From the NCBI GenBank assembly GCA_046726235.1, contig JBKPAD010000009.1, positions 1-38,633 on the forward strand: a stretch of 38,633 nt of DNA. The letters run 5' to 3'. Below the pieces are notes generated by a model, which did not search any database, was not told where the DNA came from, and saw only the letters and a list, made by a program, of their open reading frames with translations. Each line of letters opens with the position of its first letter. Position 1 is the first letter of the stretch. Positions 16,694 to 24,637 of this stretch are shown in pieces. Source of the stretch: Nitricoxidireducens sp046726235 (GTDB lineage Bacteria; Pseudomonadota; Gammaproteobacteria; Burkholderiales; Rhodocyclaceae). A program made the position numbers and the translations under genes.

Positions 16694-16978
16694 GTGAACA
16701 TCATTGCAATCATTTTCGGCTTCCTGTGTGCCGGCACAGTACAGGCGGCAACCGCCATCGAGGCACCCGCCGACGATTGCGCGCAGATCAGGGCCCGCAT
16801 CGCAGCCCGGACCGGTCTGCCGAAGCCCGACACCGACTTGCTGAGACAAATTGGGACGCACCACGAGTGCGCCTTTTCGACGGCGGAAGCCTATCGGGCG
16901 GCCTTTGGCGACCGGCCGCTGCCGAAAGACGAACGTCGCCAGCGCCATCGCAAGCATCACGACGATGACGACGACTGA
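16694..16978 (+). CDS. Small exported protein with His/Asp-rich tail
   Basis: 94 residues from a GTG start with AAGGAG 7 bases upstream. Signal peptide MNIIAIIFGFLCAGTVQA, then a mature part with Cys29 and Cys59 (possible disulfide), His56-His57, and a C-terminal RHRKHHDDDDD tail that could bind metal. I do not recognise a family. It follows the flavocytochrome by 22 bases and is probably the last gene of the cytochrome operon. Confidence 0.72.
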   Translation: MNIIAIIFGFLCAGTVQAATAIEAPADDCAQIRARIAARTGLPKPDTDLLRQIGTHHECAFSTAEAYRAAFGDRPLPKDERRQRHRKHHDDDDD

Positions 16979-17024
16979 GCCCAGGAACTGCATCACCCCT
17001 GCCACCAGCAACCATCGGACAGCC

Positions 17025-17990
17025 ATGACTCCAGACCAACAGCAAGCCATTCTGACCATCGCACTCCTCGCCGCCTTCGCCGACGGCGCCAACGAAGAAC
17101 GCGAGCGCGAAGAGATCCGCCGCCTGGCAGAATCGCTCGGCGGCGAGCCGGGCGCGCCGGACCTCGCCGCGCTGTATCGCGCCGTGCTTCTGAAGCGTGT
17201 CGATCTTCAGGCCGCCGCCGCGGTTCTCACCGATCCGCAACAGCGGCAGCTGGCCTATGAAATGGCGGTCTGCGTCTGCGACGCCGACGGGCGCACGACC
17301 GATGACGAGCGGCGCTTCCTCGCCGGCCTTTCGCGCGCGCTGAGCCTCGATGCCGGTGTCACCGGCACGCTCGACCGGCAGGCCGAGACGGTAGCCGAAC
17401 TCACCGAGGCGGCGGCCCCCGCAAGCGTGCCGTCGCAGCCCGCCGGGCCGATCGTGGCGAGCGTGGCCTCCGTCCCCGAAGCCGAACTCGACCGCAGCAT
17501 CCTCAACAGCGCGATCCTCAACGGCGCGCTCGAATTGCTGCCGCAGTCATGGGCATCGATGACCGTCATTCCCCTGCAGATCAAGATGGTCTACGGCATC
17601 GGCAAGGCATACGGCTACGAACTGGACCAAGGCCACATCCGCGAACTGCTGGCGACGCTCGGCGTCGGCCTGACCTCGCAGTACCTCGAACAATTCGGCC
17701 GCAAGCTGCTGGGCGGCCTCCTTGGCGCCGCCGCCGGAGGGCTGGCAAAGTCCTTCGGCAAGTCGGCCGCGAGCATCGCCTTTTCCTTCGCCACCACCTA
17801 TGCGCTGGGCCAGGTGGCCAAGCGCTACTACTCGGGGGGACGGCAGATGAGCAGCTCGCTGTTGCGGGACAGTTTCCAAGATCTGCTCGCTCCGGCCAAG
17901 GCGATGCAGATGCAATACCTGCCTCAGATACAGCAACGGGCCGGCAGCCTCGACATGCGTCAGCTCGTCGCGCTGGTACGCGGAGCCTAG
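17025..17990 (+). CDS. TerB-like plus DUF697-like protein
   Basis: 321 residues. The N-terminal part (about 5-115) resembles the TerB/DjlA helical fold: ILTIALLAAFADGANEEREREEI, then a second copy of the acidic motif, VCDADGRTTDDERRFL. After a linker, the part from about 160 to 285 resembles DUF697/YcjF: LPQSWASMTVIPLQIKMVYGIGKAYGYEL, then a Gly/Ala-rich hydrophobic hairpin GLLGAAAGGLAKSFG and SIAFSFATTYALGQ that may insert in the membrane. No GTPase domain is present, unlike many DUF697 proteins. The start at MTPDQQQAIL is chosen from the domain edge; no good ribosome site is seen. The role is unknown; envelope stress is possible by family association. Confidence 0.8.
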   Translation: MTPDQQQAILTIALLAAFADGANEEREREEIRRLAESLGGEPGAPDLAALYRAVLLKRVDLQAAAAVLTDPQQRQLAYEMAVCVCDADGRTTDDERRFLAGLSRALSLDAGVTGTLDRQAETVAELTEAAAPASVPSQPAGPIVASVASVPEAELDRSILNSAILNGALELLPQSWASMTVIPLQIKMVYGIGKAYGYELDQGHIRELLATLGVGLTSQYLEQFGRKLLGGLLGAAAGGLAKSFGKSAASIAFSFATTYALGQVAKRYYSGGRQMSSSLLRDSFQDLLAPAKAMQMQYLPQIQQRAGSLDMRQLVALVRGA

Positions 17991-18022
17991 TGCTTGGCCG
18001 TAGAGCGCTGAGCCCTCGGCAT

Positions 18023-18065
18023 AAGCCGGAGATGACGCCGGAAATGGCGGCATCTCCGCCGGCTT
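18023..18065. other. Long bulged stem-loop after the TerB-DUF697 gene
   Basis: AAGCCG-GAGATG pairs with CATCTC-cgc-CGGCTT, with CGCC/GGCG closing the inner part. This gives about 16 base pairs with a 3-base bulge. No T-run follows, so it is at most an imperfect terminator for the upstream gene. Confidence 0.45.
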
Positions 18066-18123
18066 CCGGTAGCATCAGCCGATAAGCTGCGTTCACGATT
18101 CCATCTCGCCGCAGGGGGTCCGC

Positions 18124-18417
18124 ATGCAAAACACCTTCGCCCGTTCGTTGGCCGATGCACAGCGGACCGTGGCTGGCATCGACACCAAGGACATCAGCTC
18201 CCTGGCGTACGTGAGCAGCCTCGTCGCCCTCGAAACCGTGCTCCCCCTGGGGAGCGCCGAAGGCATGGAGTTCGAGGTGTCGATATTCGACGGCGGCATC
18301 GTCGTCGTCGACGTGACCGATCGCGATCTCGACCACGCCACGCGACAGGCGATAAACGCGGTGGCGTCGCACTACTTCCAGGCCCGGCAGCGGAACGTCC
18401 CGATCAGCGTGCACTGA
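18124..18417 (+). CDS. Hypothetical protein, 97 residues
   Basis: I do not recognise this protein. It has no signal peptide or membrane segment. The sequence is mixed helix/strand, with FEVSIFDGGIVVVDVTDRDL in the centre and a helical C-terminus. It starts at MQNTFARSL with AGGGGGTCC shortly upstream and ends before a 114-base gap. Codon use resembles that of the neighbours. Coding is likely from length, start context and lack of a competing frame. Confidence 0.6.
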   Translation: MQNTFARSLADAQRTVAGIDTKDISSLAYVSSLVALETVLPLGSAEGMEFEVSIFDGGIVVVDVTDRDLDHATRQAINAVASHYFQARQRNVPISVH

Positions 18418-18531
18418 TCGCCGGCAGCGGCGGTCGGCCTCCCACGGAAGTCGTACGGCCTATGGCCTTTGCCTGATGGACGGGCGGGGCCGGGCGACGG
18501 TACGATGGATTCGTCTTGGGAGGGCTCCATC

Positions 18532-18624
18532 ATGACCGTCGTTCTGGGAATCGTCTTCGTCGTCGCCGCGGCGTTCGCGTGGCGGCTCTATCAGGTCATC
18601 ACCGACGAATCGCCGGACGACTGA
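18532..18624 (+). CDS. Putative 30-residue membrane microprotein
   Basis: A short ORF, MTVVLGIVFVVAAAFAWRLY followed by QVITDESPDD. It has one strong transmembrane helix (2-20), a basic residue at the inner boundary and an acidic tail. GGGAGGG at 18518-18524 gives a near-ideal ribosome site 7 bases before the ATG, which is the main reason to believe it. It ends 1 base before the convergent caspase-like gene. Small single-helix proteins often modulate membrane enzymes. No homologue is known to me. Confidence 0.5.
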   Translation: MTVVLGIVFVVAAAFAWRLYQVITDESPDD

Positions 18625-18625
18625 C

Positions 18626-19987
18626 TCAGTCCTTGCGACCGGCCGCCGCGCTGTCCGGCAGCGACTTGATGGCTTCCCTGGCTTCCTGCGCTGCCGCGAA
18701 GGCCAGGTTCACCCGCCCCAGCGAATACTCGAACTTGATGTAGTAGGTCGCTCCGGGCTCGAAATCGAACACCCTCGATCCGGCCCATTCGCCGTGTTCG
18801 ACGGCGACCACCTGAGGGCCCGTCGGCACGCGGGCCGTGAAATACGAGCCGTTGGTCAACTGCCCCAACTCGCGGCCCTTGATCGAAACGACGGATGTCG
18901 ATCCCCATCCCACCAGCCCGGTGGTCCGATAGAAATGGACGGTTGCCGTCCCGGCGTTCGCTCGCTCGTCGCTTGCCGCCGGAGCGGCGGGCGCGACCTT
19001 GTCCAGTGCATCGATGCGGATCTTCGCCAGTTCCGCGTACTGGCCTTGCGGATACTTGTTCAGGTAGGCGTCGAAGTCGGCCCGGTTCCGGCTTTGCTGG
19101 ATGCTCTCCCAGAACGAGATCTCCAGCGCCAGGGCTGACACCGGCGCTTGCTCGAGGTTCGGCAGGCTGGCGGCCGGATCCGGCGCCTGGCGCGAATTGA
19201 AATAGAAATCGCCGATCAGGGAAGTCGATTCCCACGGTATCTGCTGTCCGTTGGTCTCGCGCGCAACCGCCGCGCGCGTGCGGGCGAACACCCGGCCGAT
19301 GTCGCTGTCCGGAAGCCGCAGGCTCGTCAGCAGGTTCTTGGTATAGATGCCGTTGCGTCCGGTGCCGTCCGCGGCCACGGAACCCGGCGCGGTCGCATAG
19401 GCGATCAGCGTTCCCTTGGCCGCATCCAGTTGCGCCAGGCCCCGCGACACGGAGCGGAACGAGCGCGCGAACGGATTGTTCCGACAGGCGTCGAGGATCA
19501 CGATGTTCACCGGGTTCTGCGCCTCTTCCATCGCGGCGAGAATCAGGTTGGTATCGACGGCCTGGTCGTCCAGTTCGTATTCCTGGTTGATGTCCGCATC
19601 CACGGGGATCAGGTAGTTCTTTCCGCGCGACTGGATGCCGTGACCGGCGAAATAGACCAGGCCGGTCCCGCCCTGCCGGATGCGCGCGGACAGCTCGCGT
19701 ATGCCCTGCTTCATGGTTCGCTGGGTGGCGTTCTCTTTGAGGGAGACTTCAAAGCCCAGCGCCGCGAGCGCCTTGGCGATGTCCCTGGCGTCGTTGACGG
19801 GGTTGGCGAGAGGCGCTGACTTGTATGCCGAGTTGCCGATCACCAGCGCAACGCGCTGGGAACCGGAGGCGGCGGCGTCGCTTCGAGACGCCGCGAGGTT
19901 GCGCGCCGCCTGCGGCTCGGCTGCCTGGCTGCCGATCGCGGCCCCGAGAAGAACGAACGCGCCGCAAGCCAGGTGCTTCCATGCCAT
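18626..19987 (-). CDS. Exported caspase-like peptidase (C14 family) with C-terminal DUF2846-like domain
   Basis: 453 residues. A signal peptide (1-22) precedes a caspase p20-like domain (about 44-265) that starts RVALVIGNSAY. The catalytic pair is His116 (YFAGHGIQ) and Cys168 (ILDACRNNPF), both intact. The C-terminal part from about 345 (GTATVHFYRTTGL ... GATYYIKFEY) matches DUF2846-type lipoprotein domains. Such bacterial orthocaspases usually cut after Arg or Lys, and the targets are unknown. GGGAGG sits 5 bases before the ATG. It lies 92 bases downstream of the diheme peroxidase on the same strand, possibly the same transcript. Confidence 0.88.
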   Translation of the reverse strand: MAWKHLACGAFVLLGAAIGSQAAEPQAARNLAASRSDAAASGSQRVALVIGNSAYKSAPLANPVNDARDIAKALAALGFEVSLKENATQRTMKQGIRELSARIRQGGTGLVYFAGHGIQSRGKNYLIPVDADINQEYELDDQAVDTNLILAAMEEAQNPVNIVILDACRNNPFARSFRSVSRGLAQLDAAKGTLIAYATAPGSVAADGTGRNGIYTKNLLTSLRLPDSDIGRVFARTRAAVARETNGQQIPWESTSLIGDFYFNSRQAPDPAASLPNLEQAPVSALALEISFWESIQQSRNRADFDAYLNKYPQGQYAELAKIRIDALDKVAPAAPAASDERANAGTATVHFYRTTGLVGWGSTSVVSIKGRELGQLTNGSYFTARVPTGPQVVAVEHGEWAGSRVFDFEPGATYYIKFEYSLGRVNLAFAAAQEAREAIKSLPDSAAAGRKD

Positions 19988-20079
19988 TGCCGCCTCCCGA
20001 ATGAACCCTCAGTCGCACCAAGTGTTCGATCGGTAACGCTGGCTGGCGCGCTGCGCATGCTACCAGCTTGCACCGGCGC

Positions 20080-21399
20080 TCAGCGCGCAGCCGTCTTCAG
20101 CGACTCGCTGCTCAGCGATTCGAGGAAGGCGACGATGTCGGCGACGTCGCGCTCGCCCAGCGTGCGGCGTTCGACACGGCCGAGTTCGCGGTTGTCGGCG
20201 GACCAGTAGAGCGTTCTGCCGCTCGAACCCGCCTTCGCGTCGACCGCCGCGCCCAGCTGCGCCGACGCCATGATGCGCACCACCTCGCGCAGGTCCTTCA
20301 CCGATCCGTTGTGCAGCCACGGTCCCGTCAGCGCCACGTTGCGCAGCGAGGACACGCGCCAGCTGCCGCGCACGCCGCCCTTCCCCGCCGCACCGCCGTC
20401 AGCGAGCAGGCCGTAGCGCGCCTCGAACGGATTGGGATTGGCCGGGAACACGCGCAACGCCATGTTGCCGCCGAGAAGGCTGGCGTCGCTGAAGGCCGGC
20501 CCCTGGTGGCAGGTGACGCAGCCGAGCGCCTCGAACAGCGCCATGCCGCGCAGTTGCGCCGCGCCGAGCGCATCGGCATCGCCGCGCACGAAGCGGTCAT
20601 AGGGCGCATTCGGTGTGATCAGCGTGCGCTCGAAGGCGGCGATGGCCTTGGCGATGCGATCGAACGTGACCGCATCGTCGCCGAAGGCGGCAGCGAAATC
20701 GGCGCGATACGAGGGCAGCGCCGCCAGGCGGCGCTCGGCTTCCGCAGCCGATTCGAGTCCCATCTCGATCGGGTTGAGGATCGGCCCCTTGGCCTGCTCC
20801 TCGAGCGAAGGCGCACGGCCGTCCCAGAACAGCACCGACTGGAAGGCGGCATTCCACACCGTCGGCACGTTGCGCCCGCCGACCTGGCCGCGAATGCCGG
20901 CCGCCGTCGCGCGTCCGTCGCCGCCGGCCTTGGCGAACAGGTCGTGGCACGAGGCGCAGGCCAGCGTGCCGTCGCCCGACAGGCGCGTCTCGTGGAACAA
21001 GCGCTTGCCGAGCGCGACCTTGGCCGGCGTCGTCGGATTGTCTGCCGGGGCCGGGGCCTCCTGCGGCAACGCCTGCCAGACGTAGCGCACCGGCAGCGGC
21101 GCGGCCGGGTTCGCGATCGGGCCGGCGGCCTCGGGATCGGGCGCATGACGGTCCGGATACGCGGCCATCAACGGCGCGACGATCCTTTCCGGAGCCTTGG
21201 CCACCGCGACCGCGACGGTCATCTTCAGCGCGAAGGCGAAGATCCCCATGCCGAAGGCGGCGGTCAGCAGCCACTTGCCGCCGCCTGCCAGGCGCGAGAA
21301 CGGCCCCAGTTCCAGTTGGACCATGCCGATGAGGGCGAGCAGCCCGAGCACTAGCGCGGGCAGCGCGACGCCGAGCAGATCGAACAAGCCTGTGTTCAT
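20080..21399 (-). CDS. Membrane-anchored diheme cytochrome c peroxidase
   Basis: 439 residues of the CcpA/MauG family, reducing H2O2 in the periplasm. Heme sites are CASCH (148-152) and CVTCH (294-298). The family blocks RNVPTVWNAAFQSVLFWDGR and GPWLHNGSVKDLREVV are present. Unlike the usual soluble enzyme, it begins with two hydrophobic helices (about 5-30 and 43-66) and a Pro/Ala linker, so it should stay bound to the inner membrane. AGGAGCT is 6 bases before the ATG. It is divergent from the Crp/Fnr gene, which may control it. MauG-like oxidation chemistry cannot be excluded. Confidence 0.92.
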   Translation of the reverse strand: MNTGLFDLLGVALPALVLGLLALIGMVQLELGPFSRLAGGGKWLLTAAFGMGIFAFALKMTVAVAVAKAPERIVAPLMAAYPDRHAPDPEAAGPIANPAAPLPVRYVWQALPQEAPAPADNPTTPAKVALGKRLFHETRLSGDGTLACASCHDLFAKAGGDGRATAAGIRGQVGGRNVPTVWNAAFQSVLFWDGRAPSLEEQAKGPILNPIEMGLESAAEAERRLAALPSYRADFAAAFGDDAVTFDRIAKAIAAFERTLITPNAPYDRFVRGDADALGAAQLRGMALFEALGCVTCHQGPAFSDASLLGGNMALRVFPANPNPFEARYGLLADGGAAGKGGVRGSWRVSSLRNVALTGPWLHNGSVKDLREVVRIMASAQLGAAVDAKAGSSGRTLYWSADNRELGRVERRTLGERDVADIVAFLESLSSESLKTAAR

Positions 21400-21550
21400 G
21401 TTGAGCTCCTCTCGAGAATTGGGCCGCCCACGGCAACGCAGGCGGCCGCTGGCATCAGCCGGTTGGCACTACGAAAGCGTAGCGAGCCGAAAGCTACCGA
21501 AGCCCATGCCGACGTTCTGTATCAATTGCTACGCAAGCGCGCCATGCCGA

Positions 21551-21556
21551 TAGAAT
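21551..21556 (+). promoter_or_regulatory. Candidate -10 (TAGAAT) implying a leaderless Crp/Fnr mRNA
   Basis: TAGAAT ends 8 bases before the ATG at 21565, so transcription from it would begin at or within 2 bases of that start codon. The -35 candidate TTGCTA (21526-21531) is 19 bases away, which is long. No Shine-Dalgarno is visible before either candidate start. Confidence 0.35.
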
Positions 21557-21564
21557 TCCGCCCC

Positions 21565-22233
21565 ATGGCTGCCATTGCGCTGGATTCGCTCGGTCCCTTT
21601 CGCCACCTGTCGGAGGCGGGGCGGCAACTGCTCCATCGCGGCGCCGTCGTCAGCCGATGCGCCCAGGGGGCGCCTGTGCTGCACAAGGGCGCGAGCATCT
21701 CGGGTGCCTACTTCGTCATCTCCGGCCAGCTGCGCGTCTATTCGCTGGCTCCGGACGGCACCGAGGCGACGCTCTACTTCATCACGCCGGGCGAAACCTG
21801 CGTCTTCGCCCTCAACAGCCTGTTCAACGATTTGCGCTATCCCGCCTGGGTGCAAGCCGAGGCCGACACGACGGTCGCGCTGATCCCGGGGCCGGTGTTC
21901 CGCCAGTTGTTCGAGCGCGAGCCGGCGATCCAGGACGTCACCGTGCGTGCGCTGTCGACGCTGGTCTTCCGGCTCATGGAGGAGCTCGAGGAGGTCCATG
22001 CCTACCGGCTCGACCAGCGCCTCGCCAACCTGCTGCTGATCCACTCCTCGGGCGAAGGCGAGCTGCGCATGACGCAGCAGCAGATGGCCCGGCATCTCGG
22101 CACCACCCGCGAAGTCGTCGCCCGGGCGATGGGCGAATTCGTCGCCGCGGGCCACGTCGAGACGCGGCGCGGACTCACCCTGATTCGCAACGCCGAGGGC
22201 CTCGCGCGGCTGATCGCGGCCCGCTCGTCCTGA
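21565..22233 (+). CDS. Crp/Fnr-family transcriptional regulator
   Basis: 222 residues from the ATG at 21565 (MAAIALDSL); an ATG at 21544 would add 7 residues. The N-terminal cyclic-nucleotide-like beta-roll (VISGQLRVYSLAPDGTEATLYFITPGE) is followed by the dimer helix and a helix-turn-helix with TQQQMARHLGTTREVVARAM. The recognition helix keeps the Glu-x-x-x-Arg pattern of FNR. Three Cys are scattered and none forms the Fnr N-terminal cluster, so an Fe-S O2 sensor is unlikely. It lies between a divergent peroxidase and a rhodanese, which are its most likely targets. Confidence 0.9.
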   Translation: MAAIALDSLGPFRHLSEAGRQLLHRGAVVSRCAQGAPVLHKGASISGAYFVISGQLRVYSLAPDGTEATLYFITPGETCVFALNSLFNDLRYPAWVQAEADTTVALIPGPVFRQLFEREPAIQDVTVRALSTLVFRLMEELEEVHAYRLDQRLANLLLIHSSGEGELRMTQQQMARHLGTTREVVARAMGEFVAAGHVETRRGLTLIRNAEGLARLIAARSS

Positions 22234-22462
22234 AACTCCCCCGCGCAGCATTTCCCATTTCCAGGACACGGATTTTCCGATTCCGGGAATATGAGCCCGC
22301 AGATTCCCATACCAGGTAACAGCAACCACTTGTTTTATATGGTATTACCTTGGTGGTATGCAAGTTGCGACCGGGAATGTAAGCGCCAAGCAAGGTAACA
22401 GAGCGCCAACCCGCGCCCGCCACAGGACGCGGAAAACATCTACCGCTCAAGGAGGAATTCCC
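22234..22462 (+). promoter_or_regulatory. Control region upstream of the rhodanese gene
   Basis: This 229-base gap is AT-richer than its surroundings and holds short palindromes: ATTCCGGGAAT (22280-22290) and GGTATTACC (22341-22349), plus related words CATACCA and TGGTGGTATG flanking the latter. No convincing sigma-70 promoter is seen. The repeats are candidate operators for the upstream Crp/Fnr protein or another regulator. Confidence 0.35.
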
Positions 22463-22906
22463 ATGAACAGTCGCAATCTCTTCGCGGCCGCGGCTTTCGC
22501 CGCCCTGCTCGCCAGCCCCGTCATCGCTGCCGACAACCCGACCACCCTGCCCGGCGCGACCATCGTCACGGCCGACGCCGCCAAGGATCTGATCGCCAAG
22601 GGCGCCCAAGTCATCGACGTGCGCTCCGCGAACGAATACGCCGAAGGCCACATCAAGGGCGCGAAGAACGTTCCATACAAGGAAAAGAGCGACAAGAAGG
22701 CCGGCTTCGACGCCAGCCAGGACAGCTTCGACCTCGGCAAGCTGCCGGCTGACAAGGCCACCGCGATGGTCTTCTACTGCAACGGCCTCGAGTGCTGGAA
22801 GAGCTACAAGGCCGGCGTCACTGCCGTCAAGGCCGGCTACACCAAGATCAACTGGCTGCGTGGCGGCATGCCGGAGTGGAAGGGCAAGGGTCACCCGACC
22901 GAGTAG
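22463..22906 (+). CDS. Periplasmic rhodanese-like protein
   Basis: 147 residues: signal peptide MNSRNLFAAAAFAALLASPVIA, then one rhodanese domain (VIDVRSANEYAEGHIKGAKNVPY at 50-72; active loop CNGLECWKS at 106-114). Cys106 is in the catalytic position, and a second Cys111 before Trp gives a C-x4-CW motif. It could move sulfane sulfur or act in thiol redox chemistry. AAGGAGG lies 7-8 bases before the ATG. It follows the Crp/Fnr gene by 229 bases and is followed by a perfect hairpin. Confidence 0.9.
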   Translation: MNSRNLFAAAAFAALLASPVIAADNPTTLPGATIVTADAAKDLIAKGAQVIDVRSANEYAEGHIKGAKNVPYKEKSDKKAGFDASQDSFDLGKLPADKATAMVFYCNGLECWKSYKAGVTAVKAGYTKINWLRGGMPEWKGKGHPTE

Positions 22907-22917
22907 TCGTCACGCAT

Positions 22918-22947
22918 CCGGCGCGGGACACGACCCTCCCGCGCCGG
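22918..22947 (+). terminator. Hairpin after rhodanese gene
   Basis: CCGGCGCGGGA and TCCCGCGCCGG form a perfect 11-bp stem with an 8-base loop, 11 bases after the stop. A second 6-bp hairpin GCCGGC-acac-GCCGGC follows at 22954-22969. There is no T-run, so termination efficiency is uncertain. Confidence 0.5.
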
Positions 22948-22993
22948 CACCGAGCCGGCACACGCCGGCATCGCTATTTTGAGGATGGTCGCC

Positions 22994-24622
22994 ATGATCC
23001 ACAATCTCACGCTCAGGGCCAAACTCTACCTATCGACCGCCGGCGCAGCGGCCGTGCTGTTCGTCATGGTGGGCGTCACCTGGTACAGCAACGGCACGTC
23101 GAATGCGGCGCTGACCCAGGTCGTCGAACAGAACATCAAACCGCTGCTGGCGCTGCAGACCATCGACCGGCAGGTCAAGGAAGTGCGCTTCCGCATCGCC
23201 GGGGTGGTGCTCGACCAGATGCCGGCCCCCGGCTCGCGCCAGCACCTGGCCGAAGCGCGCGCTGCTATTCCCGTCGCGTGGCAGTCCTACAAGGCCGCCA
23301 CGACGCCGACTTCGGACGAAGAGCGCGATGTCACGCAGAAGATCGAGCAGGGCCTCGCCGAGATGTCGCGCCTGTTCGACAAGCTCGACAAGGCCTATGC
23401 CGCCTCGGACGACAAGAAGGAACTGCCGGCGATCCTCGAGGACGACTGGCCCGCCGTCACCGTCGGCGTGCTCAAGCCGATGGACAAGCTGCTCGCGATC
23501 CGCGAGAAGGACGTCGAGGCCACCTACGCCGCGAGCAAAGCGCTGAGCGACCGCCTCAACGCCATGGCGCTCGGCATCTTCGCCGTCGCCCTGGGCGTCA
23601 TGCTCACCCTCGCCTTCCTGATGGTGCGCGGCATCACCGGTTCGGTGCGCGATTTCCAGGCGACGCTGTCGAAGGTGGCCGCCGGCGATCTCGCGATCAC
23701 CGCCCGGGTGGCGGGCCGCGACGAAATCGCCGCCATGGCCGGCGCGCTCAACAGCGCGCTGGCGCAGTTGCGCGAAGCCATGACCGGCGTCGGCCATGCC
23801 TCGCAGAAACTCAGCACCTCGTCGCAGGACTTGTCGCAGCGTGCCGTCGAAGTGCGCGGCGACGCCGAGCACCAGTCCAGCGGCGTCATGCGCGTCAGCG
23901 CCTCGATGCAGCAGCTCAGCGTTTCCGTCGGCGAGATCTCGGAGGGCGCCTCGCAGGTCTCGGCGGCCGCCGGGCGCGCCAGCGGCATCGCCGCCGCCGG
24001 GCTCAGCCTGATGCACGAGAGCCGCGCGGCGACCGAAGACTGCCTCAGGGCGGCGACCTCCTCGACCGACGCGGTGACGCAGCTCTCCGAGTCGATCGTC
24101 GGCATCGGCGGCGTAGCGACCGCGATCGACGAGATCGCCGCACAGACGAACCTGCTGGCACTCAACGCCGCGATCGAGGCGGCCCGCGCCGGCGAGCAGG
24201 GTCGCGGCTTCGCGGTCGTCGCCGACGAAGTGCGCAAGCTCGCCGAGCGCACCACCCAGAGCACGGCCGACATCACGCATCGCGTCCAGTCGATCCAGGC
24301 CCAGGCCGAGGCCGCCGTGCACGCGATGGTGCAGGTCAATCACGCGATCGAGGAAGATGCGGCGAAGATCGCGCGGCTGGAGGCATCATTCCAGGACATC
24401 AGCCAGGCCGCGCAGGAAGTGGCCGGCGTGGCGCAGTCCATCGCCAGCGCCACGCGCGAGCAGCGCCAGGTCTCCGAGATGACGGCGCAGGACATGGAAA
24501 CCATCTCGCAGGCGGTCGAGCGCAGCGGCGACACCATCGCCCAGGTCGCGAGCAACGCCAGCGAAACGGCCGACACCGCGCAACAGTTGCAATCCCTGGT
24601 CGCCAGGTTCCGCCTCGCCTGA
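22994..24622 (+). CDS. Methyl-accepting chemotaxis protein
   Basis: 542-residue chemoreceptor. TM1 is about 12-31, followed by a helical periplasmic sensor region (about 32-190, four-helix-bundle type), TM2 about 191-211, HAMP about 212-265 and the signalling coiled coil. The conserved tip IDEIAAQTNLLALNAAIEAARAGEQGRGFAVVADEV is intact. It ends FRLA with no CheR/CheB-tethering pentapeptide. The start MIHNLTLRAKL was chosen because GAGG lies 9 bases upstream. The ligand is unknown; the neighbouring cyclase-hemerythrin hints at redox or O2-related behaviour, but only by position. Confidence 0.93.
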   Translation: MIHNLTLRAKLYLSTAGAAAVLFVMVGVTWYSNGTSNAALTQVVEQNIKPLLALQTIDRQVKEVRFRIAGVVLDQMPAPGSRQHLAEARAAIPVAWQSYKAATTPTSDEERDVTQKIEQGLAEMSRLFDKLDKAYAASDDKKELPAILEDDWPAVTVGVLKPMDKLLAIREKDVEATYAASKALSDRLNAMALGIFAVALGVMLTLAFLMVRGITGSVRDFQATLSKVAAGDLAITARVAGRDEIAAMAGALNSALAQLREAMTGVGHASQKLSTSSQDLSQRAVEVRGDAEHQSSGVMRVSASMQQLSVSVGEISEGASQVSAAAGRASGIAAAGLSLMHESRAATEDCLRAATSSTDAVTQLSESIVGIGGVATAIDEIAAQTNLLALNAAIEAARAGEQGRGFAVVADEVRKLAERTTQSTADITHRVQSIQAQAEAAVHAMVQVNHAIEEDAAKIARLEASFQDISQAAQEVAGVAQSIASATREQRQVSEMTAQDMETISQAVERSGDTIAQVASNASETADTAQQLQSLVARFRLA

Positions 24623-24637
24623 AGAGCAACACGCGCA

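Noticed and set aside
21463..21564. Upstream in-frame extension of the Crp/Fnr protein
   Set aside because: The extra N-terminal residues (MALRKRSEPKATEAH...) are unlike the family, lack a ribosome site and overlap the candidate promoter.
21400..21564. Classical FNR box (TTGAT-N4-ATCAA) between the peroxidase and regulator genes
   Set aside because: Only half-site fragments such as ATCAA are present; no full palindrome was found.
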